Source: JBGSYJ01 sp041748075
Lineage (GTDB): Bacteria; Acidobacteriota; Thermoanaerobaculia; Gp7-AA8
Length of the DNA: 64,000 nt
Assembly: GCA_041748075.1 (NCBI GenBank)
Contig: JBGTDX010000143.1
Span: 1-64,000 of the forward strand
Reading direction: 5' to 3'
Part shown: piece after piece, positions 26,237 to 34,900 of the stretch
How the letters are laid out: each line of letters begins with the position of its first letter
How positions within the stretch are numbered: the stretch's first letter is position 1
Notes under the pieces: model-generated
What the model saw: only the letters and a program-made list of their open reading frames with translations
Database searches by the model: none
Told to the model about the DNA's origin: nothing
Made by a program: the position numbers and the translations under genes

Positions 26237-28372
26237 CTACCGTCCGCGCGCTGACCATTTCCGTGCTGCATCCGGCTTTTTGAGCTCGCGGAAGGTCTCG
26301 GCCGCCAACGCATAACTCGACTCTCCCGGATTCGCGCGAACCATCTGCTCGAAGGTCTGAGTTGCATCCCCTTCGCGCCCGGTGAGTGTCTGAAGCACTG
26401 CAAGCCTCACATACGCTTCCCTGTTTCTCGGATAGAGGCGGATCTCTTCGCGGAAGGATTGCTCGGCTTCGGGAAATTTCGACATTCGTGCCAGCGTGTC
26501 GCCTCGCGCGAACCAGAAGTTCGGCGGCACCTGCTTGCCCTCGGCATCGGCCTGCTGTTTCACTCCATCCAGAATCACTCCTGCCTCCGGAAGCCTTCGC
26601 TGTGCAATCCGGACCTGAGCGAGCAGCACCGAGGCGTCGTTCCTTCTGTCGCGGTCCGCCATCAGGGCCTGTGCCTCGCGTTCGGCGGCTGGGAAGTCTC
26701 GCCGCGCGAGATGAACCTGCGCCATCAGCATGCGCGCTGCAGAAGGATGAGCCGGAAGCGCAAGCTCTGCATGGCTTATCGAATCATCGAAACGCCCCAT
26801 TCGCAGAAATACTTCAGCCATCGACATCGCGGTTCCTGGAACGAGCATCGGCGCCACTTCAATCGTTTTCTTGTAGGCAGCAATCGCCTCGTCGGGCCTG
26901 CCGGTTCTATCCAGCGCTTTTCCAAGCTGCGTCCAGGCATCAGCGAATGACGGGTTGCGCGCGACCACATCCTCGAGAATCGCGATCGCCTCTTTATGCT
27001 TGCCCTGAGCAACCAGAGCATTCGCTTTCCCGGTACGCTCCAGATCCGCGATGCCGTCCTTGGGGTCGGGCAGTTTGCCCGAAGTCGACGCGCCGGTGGA
27101 ACCGAGGTAGCCGAGCGCTGCCAGCTTCGCGGCTTCTTCTGGATCGATGTTCGCCGGCAGCTCGAGTGTGCGGGGGTGCTTCTGCACTTCCGCGCGCATG
27201 GACGCATAGACACGCCTCTGCTCGCTCAGAATGTTCTGCTTCTCTCCCGGGTCAGCCCTGATGTCGTAGAGCTCCGGACGAGGAGCATCGATGTAATGGT
27301 GCTGCTCGTCGATGAGCGAGGCGAGGTCGCTCCAGCCGAGATGAATGCGCGGATACATCGACTCGCTGTAGATGCGCCTGCCTTCCGGCGCGTTGCCGCG
27401 TGCGATCTCGACGAGTGATACACCCGTGGCTTTTTCCGGCACTTCGAATCCGGCAAGTCCAGCGACCGTGGGAAGAAGGTCGATCAACTGCACGGGCGCT
27501 TCCACGCGCGTTCCCTTCATCGCGCCATTCGGCAGCTTCACGATCATGGGAACGTGGATCGCCTCGCGGTAGAGGAAAATTCCATGCTGCGCTTCGCCGT
27601 GATCACCGAGCCCTTCTCCGTGATCAGACAGAAAGATGATCGTCGCGCGATCGTAAACACCGTTTGCCTTGAGGGTCTGGAAGAACCTCTCGAGGTAGAA
27701 GTCGGTCGTTGCAATCTCACCGTCGTACGGGCTCGAAGCGTACTGAGTCCGGTATGGCTCGATCGGTTCATACGGAGCATGCGGCTCGAACAGGTGAAGA
27801 AGATAGAAGAACGGCTGCTCCTTTTTTTCTTCGATCCACTGGATCGCGGATGCGACAGTCTGGTCACCCGAGCGCTCCAGTTCGCCCATCGATCCGCCCT
27901 CGGAAGAGCGGTCGATCCGGTCGTCGTAGTCATCGAACAGTGCGCCGAGGCCGGTGGCGCTGCGCATCACGTAGGCGGAAACGGCGGCTCCGGTGGCGAA
28001 GCCCTTCGCCTTGAGCATCGACGGAAGGTTCGCATGCTCATTTCCGTCGAAGCGGTAGCCCAGGTTGTTGCGAACTCCGGTCGCTTCGGGAAGAAGGCCC
28101 GTGAGCATCGTCACGTGCGACGGCAGTGTGAGCGGAACGTGAGCGTACGCATTCTCGAAGACGATCGAGTCAGCGACAAGCGCGTCGATGGCTGGAGTCT
28201 TCACTCCCGTGTACCCGTAGGCGGGAAGCCGATCGGCGCGCAAGGTGTCGACGGAGATGATGATCACAGGCGCAAGCTCGGAGCCGGGCAGGGCGCCCGC
28301 GACGGGTTGCTCTTTCCCGCAGGCGAGAAGAGCGAGTGCCATGAGGGATGCTGCGAGAATCTTTCTGATCAT
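26237..28372 (-). CDS. Sulfatase-like lipoprotein with TPR repeats, copy 3
   Basis: 711 residues from ATG 28372, which opens a lipoprotein signal MIRKILAASLMALALLAC (Cys18). The open frame runs another 120 codons upstream but that part crosses a palindromic repeat and the opposing DUF559 gene, so it is rejected. Catalytic motifs: VDTLRADRLPAYGY, nucleophile-site TLPSH (Thr82), and LSDHGEGLGDHGE. The linker DPEEAAKLAALGYLGS is followed by TPRs to the C terminus (about 460-705). Convergent with copy 2, ending 74 bases from it. Confidence 0.86.
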   Translation of the reverse strand: MIRKILAASLMALALLACGKEQPVAGALPGSELAPVIIISVDTLRADRLPAYGYTGVKTPAIDALVADSIVFENAYAHVPLTLPSHVTMLTGLLPEATGVRNNLGYRFDGNEHANLPSMLKAKGFATGAAVSAYVMRSATGLGALFDDYDDRIDRSSEGGSMGELERSGDQTVASAIQWIEEKKEQPFFYLLHLFEPHAPYEPIEPYRTQYASSPYDGEIATTDFYLERFFQTLKANGVYDRATIIFLSDHGEGLGDHGEAQHGIFLYREAIHVPMIVKLPNGAMKGTRVEAPVQLIDLLPTVAGLAGFEVPEKATGVSLVEIARGNAPEGRRIYSESMYPRIHLGWSDLASLIDEQHHYIDAPRPELYDIRADPGEKQNILSEQRRVYASMRAEVQKHPRTLELPANIDPEEAAKLAALGYLGSTGASTSGKLPDPKDGIADLERTGKANALVAQGKHKEAIAILEDVVARNPSFADAWTQLGKALDRTGRPDEAIAAYKKTIEVAPMLVPGTAMSMAEVFLRMGRFDDSISHAELALPAHPSAARMLMAQVHLARRDFPAAEREAQALMADRDRRNDASVLLAQVRIAQRRLPEAGVILDGVKQQADAEGKQVPPNFWFARGDTLARMSKFPEAEQSFREEIRLYPRNREAYVRLAVLQTLTGREGDATQTFEQMVRANPGESSYALAAETFRELKKPDAARKWSARGR

Positions 28373-28436
28373 CAAGCCGCACAAACATGGAGTCAGGTTG
28401 AGACATTTCTGATCGCGTTTCATCCATACCCAATCC

Positions 28437-28464
28437 CCCTCTCCCCGCCGCAGCGGGGAGAGGG
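28437..28464. repeat. Family E GC-rich palindrome E1, upstream of the DUF559 gene
   Basis: A perfect 12-bp stem CCCTCTCCCCGC / GCGGGGAGAGGG around a four-base loop (CGCA). It lies 41 bases before the DUF559 start and 65 bases before the divergent sulfatase-like gene. The same stem and loop occur at 31219-31248. Confidence 0.92.
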
Positions 28465-28504
28465 AAAAGCACCCACTCACGCCACTCCGAGGTACGATTC
28501 CAGG

Positions 28505-28900
28505 GTGAAGCATCAGCCTAGACACCTCAGCGCTCGAGTGCCTCGCCGGATGCGAAAGTCGATGACGGACGCTGAGAGACTCGCATGGGCAATCGTCAGA
28601 AGAAAGGGCATCGCCGGATACAAGTTTCGAAGGCAGCATCGAATCGGACGAACGGTACTTGACTTCTATTGTGCCGAAGTGCGTATCGCTTTCGAGCTCG
28701 ATGGTGAACCTCACTTCTCTGAAGAGGGGCATGTTTCTGATACAGCCCGCGACGCGTGGTTGAGATCGAGGGGAATTTCAGTGATTCGATTCGAGAACCG
28801 CGATGTGATCGCCAACCCGGAGATTGTCATAGAGACGATCAAAGGGATTCTCGACAAAGCCCGCGAAGCTCGCGCTACCAATTCCCCTCTCCCCGTGTGA
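28505..28900 (+). CDS. DUF559 endonuclease-like protein bracketed by palindromes
   Basis: 131 residues from GTG 28505 (GAGG 12 bases upstream); ATG 28550 is the alternative. DUF559 proteins resemble the very-short-patch-repair endonuclease fold, a PD-(D/E)xK-type nuclease. Visible signature: MTDAERLAWAIVRRK, then GYKFRRQHRIGRTVLDFYC, with acidic residues in LDFYC and AFELDGEPHF, and the late GISVIRFENRDV. The family's real activity is mostly untested. The gene sits alone between two opposing sulfatase-like genes. Palindrome E1 lies upstream, and its TGA stop is inside the loop of palindrome E2, so its last residues (SPLPV) are encoded by the repeat. This arrangement recalls REP-associated transposase genes. 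Confidence 0.85.
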   Translation: MKHQPRHLSARVPRRMRKSMTDAERLAWAIVRRKGIAGYKFRRQHRIGRTVLDFYCAEVRIAFELDGEPHFSEEGHVSDTARDAWLRSRGISVIRFENRDVIANPEIVIETIKGILDKAREARATNSPLPV

Positions 28901-29072
28901 ACGGGGAGAGGGGTCAGGGGAGAGGGGCGGTGCAAGCAACTCGAAGGCAGCCTATTGGCGTCAGCAGCTGCAAGCCCGCAACGCCCCTCTCCCGGCGCGC
29001 GACGCTCCAGCAAGCCCTGAACCTCGCAGTGAGGCCGCGCGCCACCCTCTCCCCGACTTTGCGGGGAGAGGG
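28884..29072. repeat. Family E composite palindromic element (E2 to E3)
   Basis: Begins with E2, a perfect 13-bp stem CCCCTCTCCCCGT / ACGGGGAGAGGGG with loop GTGA (28884-28913). Then come GGGGAGAGGGGCG, the internal marker AACGCCCCTCTCCCGGCGCG (28980-28999), and a GCGCGCCACCCTCTCCCCG segment leading into palindrome E3 (29045-29072, 11-bp stem). A further half stem lies at 29097-29111. The same order of parts recurs at 31219-31398. Confidence 0.88.
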
Positions 29073-29121
29073 GAAAAACGCCGCGACCCGCGCCACTTCG
29101 CGGGGAGAGGGAAGAACACGA

Positions 29122-31434
29122 CTAACGTCGTCGCCGCCACTTCGCGGCGGTTCCGGTATCACCCAGCGCTTCGTAGGTCTCGGCGGCCAGGCGATACGCC
29201 TGCGGCGAAGGGTTCCGCTGGGCCATCTGCTCGAAGAGGGGGTCGACTTCGTCGTACTTTTTCTGAAGCACGAGCACCACTCCGAGGTTTGCGTAGGCGG
29301 TGAGATTCGACGGAAACATCTCGATCTCGTTGCGGAACGATCGCTCTGCATCGGCGAGCCGCCCGGCCTTTGCATAGGCGTCACCGAGCGCCAGTTCGAG
29401 GTGCTCCACGCGCATCCGCTTCGCCTGAACCTCAGCCCGTGTCTGCTCGAGAAGCTTCACCGCTTCCCCTGTGCGGCCCTGCGCGCCACGGATCTGCGCC
29501 AGTGTCACCATCGCACGCGGCTTTGCCGCCTCATCGACCATCGCGGCTCGCGCTTCACGCTCGGCCACATCGTAGTTTCCCGACTCGAGCGCGATCCTGG
29601 CGAGTATCTGATGCGCCCCGGCCGGATTGCGCTCCAGCGCGAGCTCCGCATGCTTGCGGGCGTCGTCAAACTGCTTGAGCCTCAGAAAGAGGGTCGCCAT
29701 CGACAGCCCGAATTCTGCTGATGACGCGGGCGCGACCTTGATTCCCTCGCGATACGCAGCCAGCGCATCGTCGTAGCGGGCCATCTCCTCGTAGACACTT
29801 CCAAGCTTCGCCCACGCATCCGCGAACCGGGGATTCGCAGCCAGCATGCCCTTCAGCAGTGCCGCAGCTTCCGCGTGTTTGCCCTCCGCTGTGAGCATGT
29901 GCGCCTTCTGCAGGTTTCCCACCTCATGAATGTGATCCTTCGGATCGGGCAGTGGTCCCTCGGTATCTCTCACTGAGCCCACATAACCGAGCGCTGCAAG
30001 CTTCGCAGCCTCTTCGGGATCGACATTCAGCGGAGCGGTAATCGCCGTGTCGTAGGATTTCATGCGCTCACGCATCGATGCGTAGACGCGGCGCTCGTCA
30101 CTGAGAATGTTCTTCGTCTCGCTGGGATCAGCGACCATGTCGTACAACTCGGGCCTGGGCGCTTCGATGTAGTGATGCCTTTCCTGAATCAGAGAGCGAA
30201 GCTCGCTCCATCCGAGGTGGATGCGGGGATAGAGAGTCTCTGCGTAGATCGCCCGCTCTCCGGCAAGAGCTTCAGCATCCAGCAGGTTGATACCGCTGCT
30301 GCCGCGGGGAACTGGCACACCAGTCAACGCTGCCACAGTCGGTGCGATGTCGGTAAGGCTGACCGGCGTTGGAATCCGCTCACCCCTTCTCCCGGAACCT
30401 GGAAGCTTGATGATCAGCGGAACCTGCAGCGCCTCGCGATAGAGGAACACTCCGTGCTCGGCTTCACCGTGATCGCCGAGTCCTTCGCCGTGATCAGAGA
30501 GCAGGATGATCACAGAATCGTCATAAAGACCTTTAGCCTTCAGGTATGAAAAGAGCTCTCCGATGACGTGATCGGATGCCGCGATCTCAGCGTCGTAGGG
30601 ATCAGCATAGCGGCTGCGAAATGGATCGGGAGCTTCGTAAGGGCCATGCGGCTCGAAGATGTGAAAGAGAAGGAAGAACGGCTTTCCGGCTGTGCCCTCG
30701 AGCCACGCCTTAGCCGCGGCGAGCGTATCGAGCCCCGCACGTTGAAGCCGTCCCAGTGCAACGCCCGATTCGGATGCGATGGCATCGTCGTAGACGTCAA
30801 AGGCGTCGGACATTCCGGTGTTTCCACGGAGCACGTAGCAGGAGACCATCGCAGCCGATGTGTAGCCCGCCTCGCCGAGCGCGGCAGTGATCGATGGATG
30901 GGCTTTCACGTCCCAGCGGTAGCCCAGATTGTTTCGCACGCCGTGCTCGTGAGGCAGCAGGCCCGTGAGGATGGATGCGTGGGACGGAAGCGTGAGAGGT
31001 ACGTTCGAGTAGGCGCGCTCGAAAAGAATTCCGTCAGCAGCAAGGGCGTCGATTGCCGGGGTGTCGACCTTCGAGTAGCCGTAAGCAGGAAGGCGGTCGG
31101 AACGAAGGGTGTCGATGGAGATGACGATGACCGGGGCGCCCGGGAAGCGCGCGCTCGAGGCGGACTTCTCTTTAGTGCAGCCGGTGAGGGCGAGCAGCAC
31201 TGCAAGAACGAGAAGAAACCCCTCTCCCCGCCGCAGCGGGGAGAGGGGCAGGGGTGAGGAACGTGGAGTCCGCAGCGACTGAAGGCGAGAGAGGGGCGAG
31301 TGGGCAACGCCCCTCTCCCGGCGCGCGTCGGTTCCTCGAATCGAAACAGCGCCGCGATTGCCGCGCGCCACCCTCTCCCCGGCTTCGCGGGGAGAGGGGA
31401 AGCACGATGTGCCATCTGTTAAATTGATCGTCAT
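29122..31434 (-). CDS. Sulfatase-like lipoprotein with TPR repeats, copy 4 (5' end invaded by a repeat)
   Basis: 770 residues if translated from ATG 31434. Residues about 13-72 are encoded by the family E composite element; immediately after it the lipoprotein signal core FLLVLAVLLALTGC resumes (Cys86), without a start codon or basic residues of its own. The rest matches its paralogs: IDTLRSDRLPAYGY, nucleophile-site TLPSH (Thr148), LLSDHGEGLGDHGE, the DPEEAAKLAALGYVGS linker, and TPRs to the end. Either the native ATG is the one at 31434 with a 180-base in-frame insertion after about 12 codons, or the gene now lacks a working signal peptide. No internal stop is present. Confidence 0.82.
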   Translation of the reverse strand: MTINLTDGTSCFPSPREAGERVARGNRGAVSIRGTDARRERGVAHSPLSRLQSLRTPRSSPLPLSPLRRGEGFLLVLAVLLALTGCTKEKSASSARFPGAPVIVISIDTLRSDRLPAYGYSKVDTPAIDALAADGILFERAYSNVPLTLPSHASILTGLLPHEHGVRNNLGYRWDVKAHPSITAALGEAGYTSAAMVSCYVLRGNTGMSDAFDVYDDAIASESGVALGRLQRAGLDTLAAAKAWLEGTAGKPFFLLFHIFEPHGPYEAPDPFRSRYADPYDAEIAASDHVIGELFSYLKAKGLYDDSVIILLSDHGEGLGDHGEAEHGVFLYREALQVPLIIKLPGSGRRGERIPTPVSLTDIAPTVAALTGVPVPRGSSGINLLDAEALAGERAIYAETLYPRIHLGWSELRSLIQERHHYIEAPRPELYDMVADPSETKNILSDERRVYASMRERMKSYDTAITAPLNVDPEEAAKLAALGYVGSVRDTEGPLPDPKDHIHEVGNLQKAHMLTAEGKHAEAAALLKGMLAANPRFADAWAKLGSVYEEMARYDDALAAYREGIKVAPASSAEFGLSMATLFLRLKQFDDARKHAELALERNPAGAHQILARIALESGNYDVAEREARAAMVDEAAKPRAMVTLAQIRGAQGRTGEAVKLLEQTRAEVQAKRMRVEHLELALGDAYAKAGRLADAERSFRNEIEMFPSNLTAYANLGVVLVLQKKYDEVDPLFEQMAQRNPSPQAYRLAAETYEALGDTGTAAKWRRRR
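31219..31398. repeat. Family E composite palindromic element (E4 to E5), second copy
   Basis: 180 bases, with the same order of parts as 28884-29072: palindrome E4 (31219-31248, 13-bp perfect stem, loop CGCA), CAGGGGTGAGG, the marker AACGCCCCTCTCCCGGCGCG (31309-31328), GCGCGCCACCCTCTCCCCG, then palindrome E5 (31371-31398, 11-bp stem, loop GCTTCG). It lies inside the open frame of sulfatase-like copy 4, and the length is exactly 60 codons. Confidence 0.88.
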
Positions 31435-31457
31435 CAGAAATCACTGAACAAAAATCA

Positions 31458-31484
31458 AAGGCCCCGGCTTTCACCGGGGCCTTC
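31458..31484 (-). terminator. Rho-independent terminator of TBDR 3
   Basis: Minus strand: AAGGCCCCGG, six-base loop, CCGGGGCCTTT, then GATTTTTGTT. Perfect stem of about 10 bp, beginning 27 bases after the TBDR 3 stop and just before sulfatase-like copy 4. Confidence 0.88.
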
Positions 31485-31510
31485 GAATTTACTGCGATGT
31501 TGCGTACTGA

Positions 31511-34468
31511 TCAGAACCGCAGGCCGACCGAGAAGCGGTAGGTCAGCGGAAGCTGATACGAGCCAACAGCTGTCGCCGTGCCGAACGTATCGGCTTTGCG
31601 CCAGTTGAATCCCTGGGCGGCGCAGGTTGCGAGCGGCGTGAACTGCGGGCACTCCCGCGGAGTCTCGGTGAACGGATTGAAGCGGTTCGCACCGATCACG
31701 TTGATTGCCGAGCTGGGATTCACGACTGCCTGCTCGTCGAAGGCGTTGATGACTTCACCCTGAAAGAATACGTTGACCACGCTGATGGGCAGTGTCCAGT
31801 TCAGGGCGACATCGGTCGCCGTCACATCTTCAGTGCGGAACGCGCCGCGATTGCTGAAGAAGTACGGCTGTGACGTCGGCGGCGTGGCGTAACCGGGGTT
31901 CGTCACAAAAGACCCGACGTTCACGTTACCGACCGCGGAGAACGGCGTGCCGGAGTCGTAACGCTGAAGCAGGCTGACATTGACGTTGCCGAGGAAACCG
32001 ATCGGCTGGTCATAAGAGATCCAGAGCCGTGCTTTGTGGGTCTGGTCGTTCGGGAGGAAGCCCACCGGGCTGTTCCGAGCGTAGGCCTTGTATTCACGGT
32101 ACGACAGCGGCGCGGAGGGGCCGGGACCACCGCCCAACGTTTCACCCACGTCGTTGCCTTTTGCCTCGGACCAGGTGTAGTTCGCCCCGAGGTTGAGGCG
32201 ATTGAGCAGACGATAGCTGCCCTGGATCTGTGCAGCCTGGTAGGTCCTCTCAACGACTTCGTTATTTCTGTAGATGCGGAAGTCGAGAAGCTGCGTTCCA
32301 GCCTGGATGGTGTCGTTCGGCTGGTTCTCGACGCTGTAAAAGTCTCCCCACTCGCGGTCGATCCAGTCGACCCGGAGGAAGCCCCTCGCTCCGACCTGAC
32401 CACCGATTCCAATGGTCCATTCGTCGACGTTGGGCGACTTCAGGCTGCCATCGAACCGTGTGTTGAGTCCGGGGACACCGGCAAACACGAGGTTGTCCTC
32501 GTTGTCGTATCCGCCGACCGAGAAGAACCACCGAAGCAGCTCTTCGAGCACACCGAAAGAATCGAGGCCTGAACCGCGGCCGCCGATCTGCGGGCCGTCG
32601 TAGTAGTAGCCGAAGTAGCTCGGGTTTCCACCACCGCCCACGCCTCCGATCGTTTCCTGAATGCGGGAAACGTAGGTGGAGTAGCTGGCGTTGGCCTTGA
32701 ACCGGCCGTCGCCCAGAATGTCGTAGGTAATTCCGAGACGGGGGCTGATCGCGGAGTCGTCGGAGATCTTGGCTCCGCCGCTGTCCCGTCCATCGTTCAC
32801 GTCATAACGCGCACCGATGTTGAAGCTCCAGTTCGGGTTGAGGTCCCATTTGTCATTGACGAAGAACGACTCAGTGACGAAGTCAGAACCCTGGGAGAGC
32901 CGCTGGATGGGAACCCACTGGAGCAGATCGCCGAAGCTGATGATCGGACGGAAGGTGCCGTCGGCCTCGTACTCCGGCGACATCCCATAGACGTACACAC
33001 TGAAATCGCTTCCCGACTGATAGTTGTTGGCAAAACGGGATTCGGCGAAGTTCTCGTAACCGGCGACGATGTTGTGCGTGCCGAGGCCTTCGCTGGCCAG
33101 GTAGTACGTGCCCTTCAACAGATAGTACTCGTTGTCGCGGACTTCAGGGTCGCAGAGGCCGCAGAAGATCGGCGCGCCCCATGCTCCGCCGGCCACCGTG
33201 AGGTCATATGCCCAGGTTCCGAGCGCCAGATCGCGGGGGTCGAACGGGTTGGTGGAACGGTGGTTGCCGCCGCTGTTCTGGAAGATCAGCTCGCGGGTGG
33301 AGTAGGCCGCCTCGACGAGGAAGTTGCTCGTCAGGATGCCGTTGTAGTTGGCCGTGATCATTTCACGGGGAAGCTGGCGGCCGTCGATGTCCATCGTGTT
33401 GATGTCCCAGCAGCCGAATGCGCAATGGGGAGTCTGATCGACGACGTAGTCGAGATAGGAACCCACCAGGCTGTGACGTGGCGTAACCTGGCCCGTCAGC
33501 TTGGCCTCATACCGCTCGTCGACCTGAACGGTCGTCGGACGTGGAACGGGCGTGGCAAGGGCACCGCCGTTGATGAAGAAGCCGGGCAGATCCTGCTCGA
33601 CGTAACGGCCTGCGCCGAAGAACCAGAGGCGGTCACGGATGATGCGTCCACCCAGAGTCGCTTCATAGGTCTCGTTGAGCTCACTGTTGCGACGAGGCTC
33701 ACCCCGATCGGACGGGCTGGTCCAGGAGGGGTTTGTGAAGCTGTCGCGGATGCTGCCGGAGAACTCGTTGCCACCCGACTTGGTGATCGCCGACACGACT
33801 CCGCCGGTGAAACGGCCGTACTCGGCGGAGACCGCACCTGTAATGACGGTGGTCTCCTGAATGGCGTCCTCGATGAAGAGGTTGTCGGTCTGGCCGCGAA
33901 CGTTCTCGTTCGTGACCGCGCCGTTGATCAGATAAAGCGTGTCATACGCATATCCGCCACCGACGACGACCTGTCCACCTGGACCATTGGTCGTGACGCC
34001 CGGGGCCAGGGTCACAGTCGCCTGGACCGTGCGGCCGATCGGAAGATCTTCGATCAGCTGGGCGTCATAGTTGGCCTGCACTTCCTGAGTCTCGAGGACC
34101 GCGGGAGCGGCAGCCGTAACGGTGATCGCTTCGGCCATTGCGGAAAGACGCATGTTCGCGTTTGCCCGAGCCGTACCACCGAGGGTTACCCGCGTGGTCG
34201 TCGTCACCGGCTGCATGCTCTCCATTTCGAACACCACCGTGTAAAGCCCTGGCGGAAGAGCTGCGAAATTGAAATTGCCGTTGACGTCCGTATACGCGGT
34301 TCGCGTTCCCTGAAGCGCCGAAGACGATGCCGTCACCGTGACTCCGGGAAGCGCTGCGCCGTCCATCTGGACGTTACCCGTCATCGTGCCCACGCTCTGG
34401 GCAAATGCCGGGATAGCGACCAGCAGCAGCGCTGCCATCACCACAAAACTACGTTTCATAAACCTCAT
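31511..34468 (-). CDS. Oar-like TonB-dependent outer-membrane receptor (TBDR 3)
   Basis: 985 residues from ATG 34468, chosen because GGAGG lies five bases upstream; ATG 34459 (MKRSFVV) is nearly as good. Signal peptide to about residue 26 (ending FAQS), carboxypeptidase-regulatory-like domain (about 28-110; GAALPGVTVTASS), plug (VTTNGPGGQVVVGGGYA, then AEYGRFTGGVVSAIT), and a long barrel ending SVGLRF. Closer to TBDR 2 than to TBDR 1. It lies directly upstream of sulfatase-like copy 4 on the same strand, separated by a strong terminator. That alternation of receptor and lipoprotein enzyme suggests a shared surface substrate. Confidence 0.92.
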   Translation of the reverse strand: MRFMKRSFVVMAALLLVAIPAFAQSVGTMTGNVQMDGAALPGVTVTASSSALQGTRTAYTDVNGNFNFAALPPGLYTVVFEMESMQPVTTTTRVTLGGTARANANMRLSAMAEAITVTAAAPAVLETQEVQANYDAQLIEDLPIGRTVQATVTLAPGVTTNGPGGQVVVGGGYAYDTLYLINGAVTNENVRGQTDNLFIEDAIQETTVITGAVSAEYGRFTGGVVSAITKSGGNEFSGSIRDSFTNPSWTSPSDRGEPRRNSELNETYEATLGGRIIRDRLWFFGAGRYVEQDLPGFFINGGALATPVPRPTTVQVDERYEAKLTGQVTPRHSLVGSYLDYVVDQTPHCAFGCWDINTMDIDGRQLPREMITANYNGILTSNFLVEAAYSTRELIFQNSGGNHRSTNPFDPRDLALGTWAYDLTVAGGAWGAPIFCGLCDPEVRDNEYYLLKGTYYLASEGLGTHNIVAGYENFAESRFANNYQSGSDFSVYVYGMSPEYEADGTFRPIISFGDLLQWVPIQRLSQGSDFVTESFFVNDKWDLNPNWSFNIGARYDVNDGRDSGGAKISDDSAISPRLGITYDILGDGRFKANASYSTYVSRIQETIGGVGGGGNPSYFGYYYDGPQIGGRGSGLDSFGVLEELLRWFFSVGGYDNEDNLVFAGVPGLNTRFDGSLKSPNVDEWTIGIGGQVGARGFLRVDWIDREWGDFYSVENQPNDTIQAGTQLLDFRIYRNNEVVERTYQAAQIQGSYRLLNRLNLGANYTWSEAKGNDVGETLGGGPGPSAPLSYREYKAYARNSPVGFLPNDQTHKARLWISYDQPIGFLGNVNVSLLQRYDSGTPFSAVGNVNVGSFVTNPGYATPPTSQPYFFSNRGAFRTEDVTATDVALNWTLPISVVNVFFQGEVINAFDEQAVVNPSSAINVIGANRFNPFTETPRECPQFTPLATCAAQGFNWRKADTFGTATAVGSYQLPLTYRFSVGLRF

Positions 34469-34900
34469 TCCTACCTCCATAAGTTGTGTCACTTCTTCGA
34501 AACCATCCCGTCACGGGTACTTCAACCTGCCTACTGAATTGCAAGAATGCCAGCACAAACGCACGAGATCTAAACCATAGATCACGCAACACTTGTCTGC
34601 AAGTGGATATCGGGTGCATTCAATCGTTTGGAGAACCGTGTCAATTTATCGTTATGCCGACACAATAATGCGACCTCAGAGCGAGGGCTCCTGCGCCCAG
34701 GGTGAACGCGAGGCAACCTCCCGGTGACCTCACTGTTGCAGCTGCCCATCGTGCCACGCATTAAGGATCGTAACGAATCTGAATACGCCCGCTTGGCGGA
34801 TTGTATCCTATCCGTCACAGAATCACGAAGGCTCGGTTCACTGCAGAACAGGAAATTGAGTGTTATCTATATAATCGAGCAGCTCTTCAGCCGCAGGCGC
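34469..34900. other. Noncoding region of about 430 bases upstream of TBDR 3
   Basis: I see no convincing gene and none of the recurrent repeat families. ACTTGTCTGCAAGT (34592-34605) is a small hairpin. The segment near 34855-34880 (TGTTATCTATATAATCG) is AT-rich, but I could not place a firm promoter. The region holds the 5' leader of TBDR 3 and the 3' end of the epimerase transcript. Confidence 0.6.

Noticed and set aside
27554..28504. Long N-terminal part of the frame that ends with the DUF559 gene
   Set aside because: Antisense to the sulfatase-like copy 3 catalytic domain; DUF559 homology begins only after 28505.
28373..28732. 120-residue N-terminal extension of sulfatase-like copy 3
   Set aside because: Reads through palindrome E1 and the opposite DUF559 gene; the lipoprotein signal at 28372 is the natural start.
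21738..31434. True formylglycine sulfatases
   Set aside because: The Cys or Ser needed for maturation is Thr in all four copies, so I kept the broader superfamily name.
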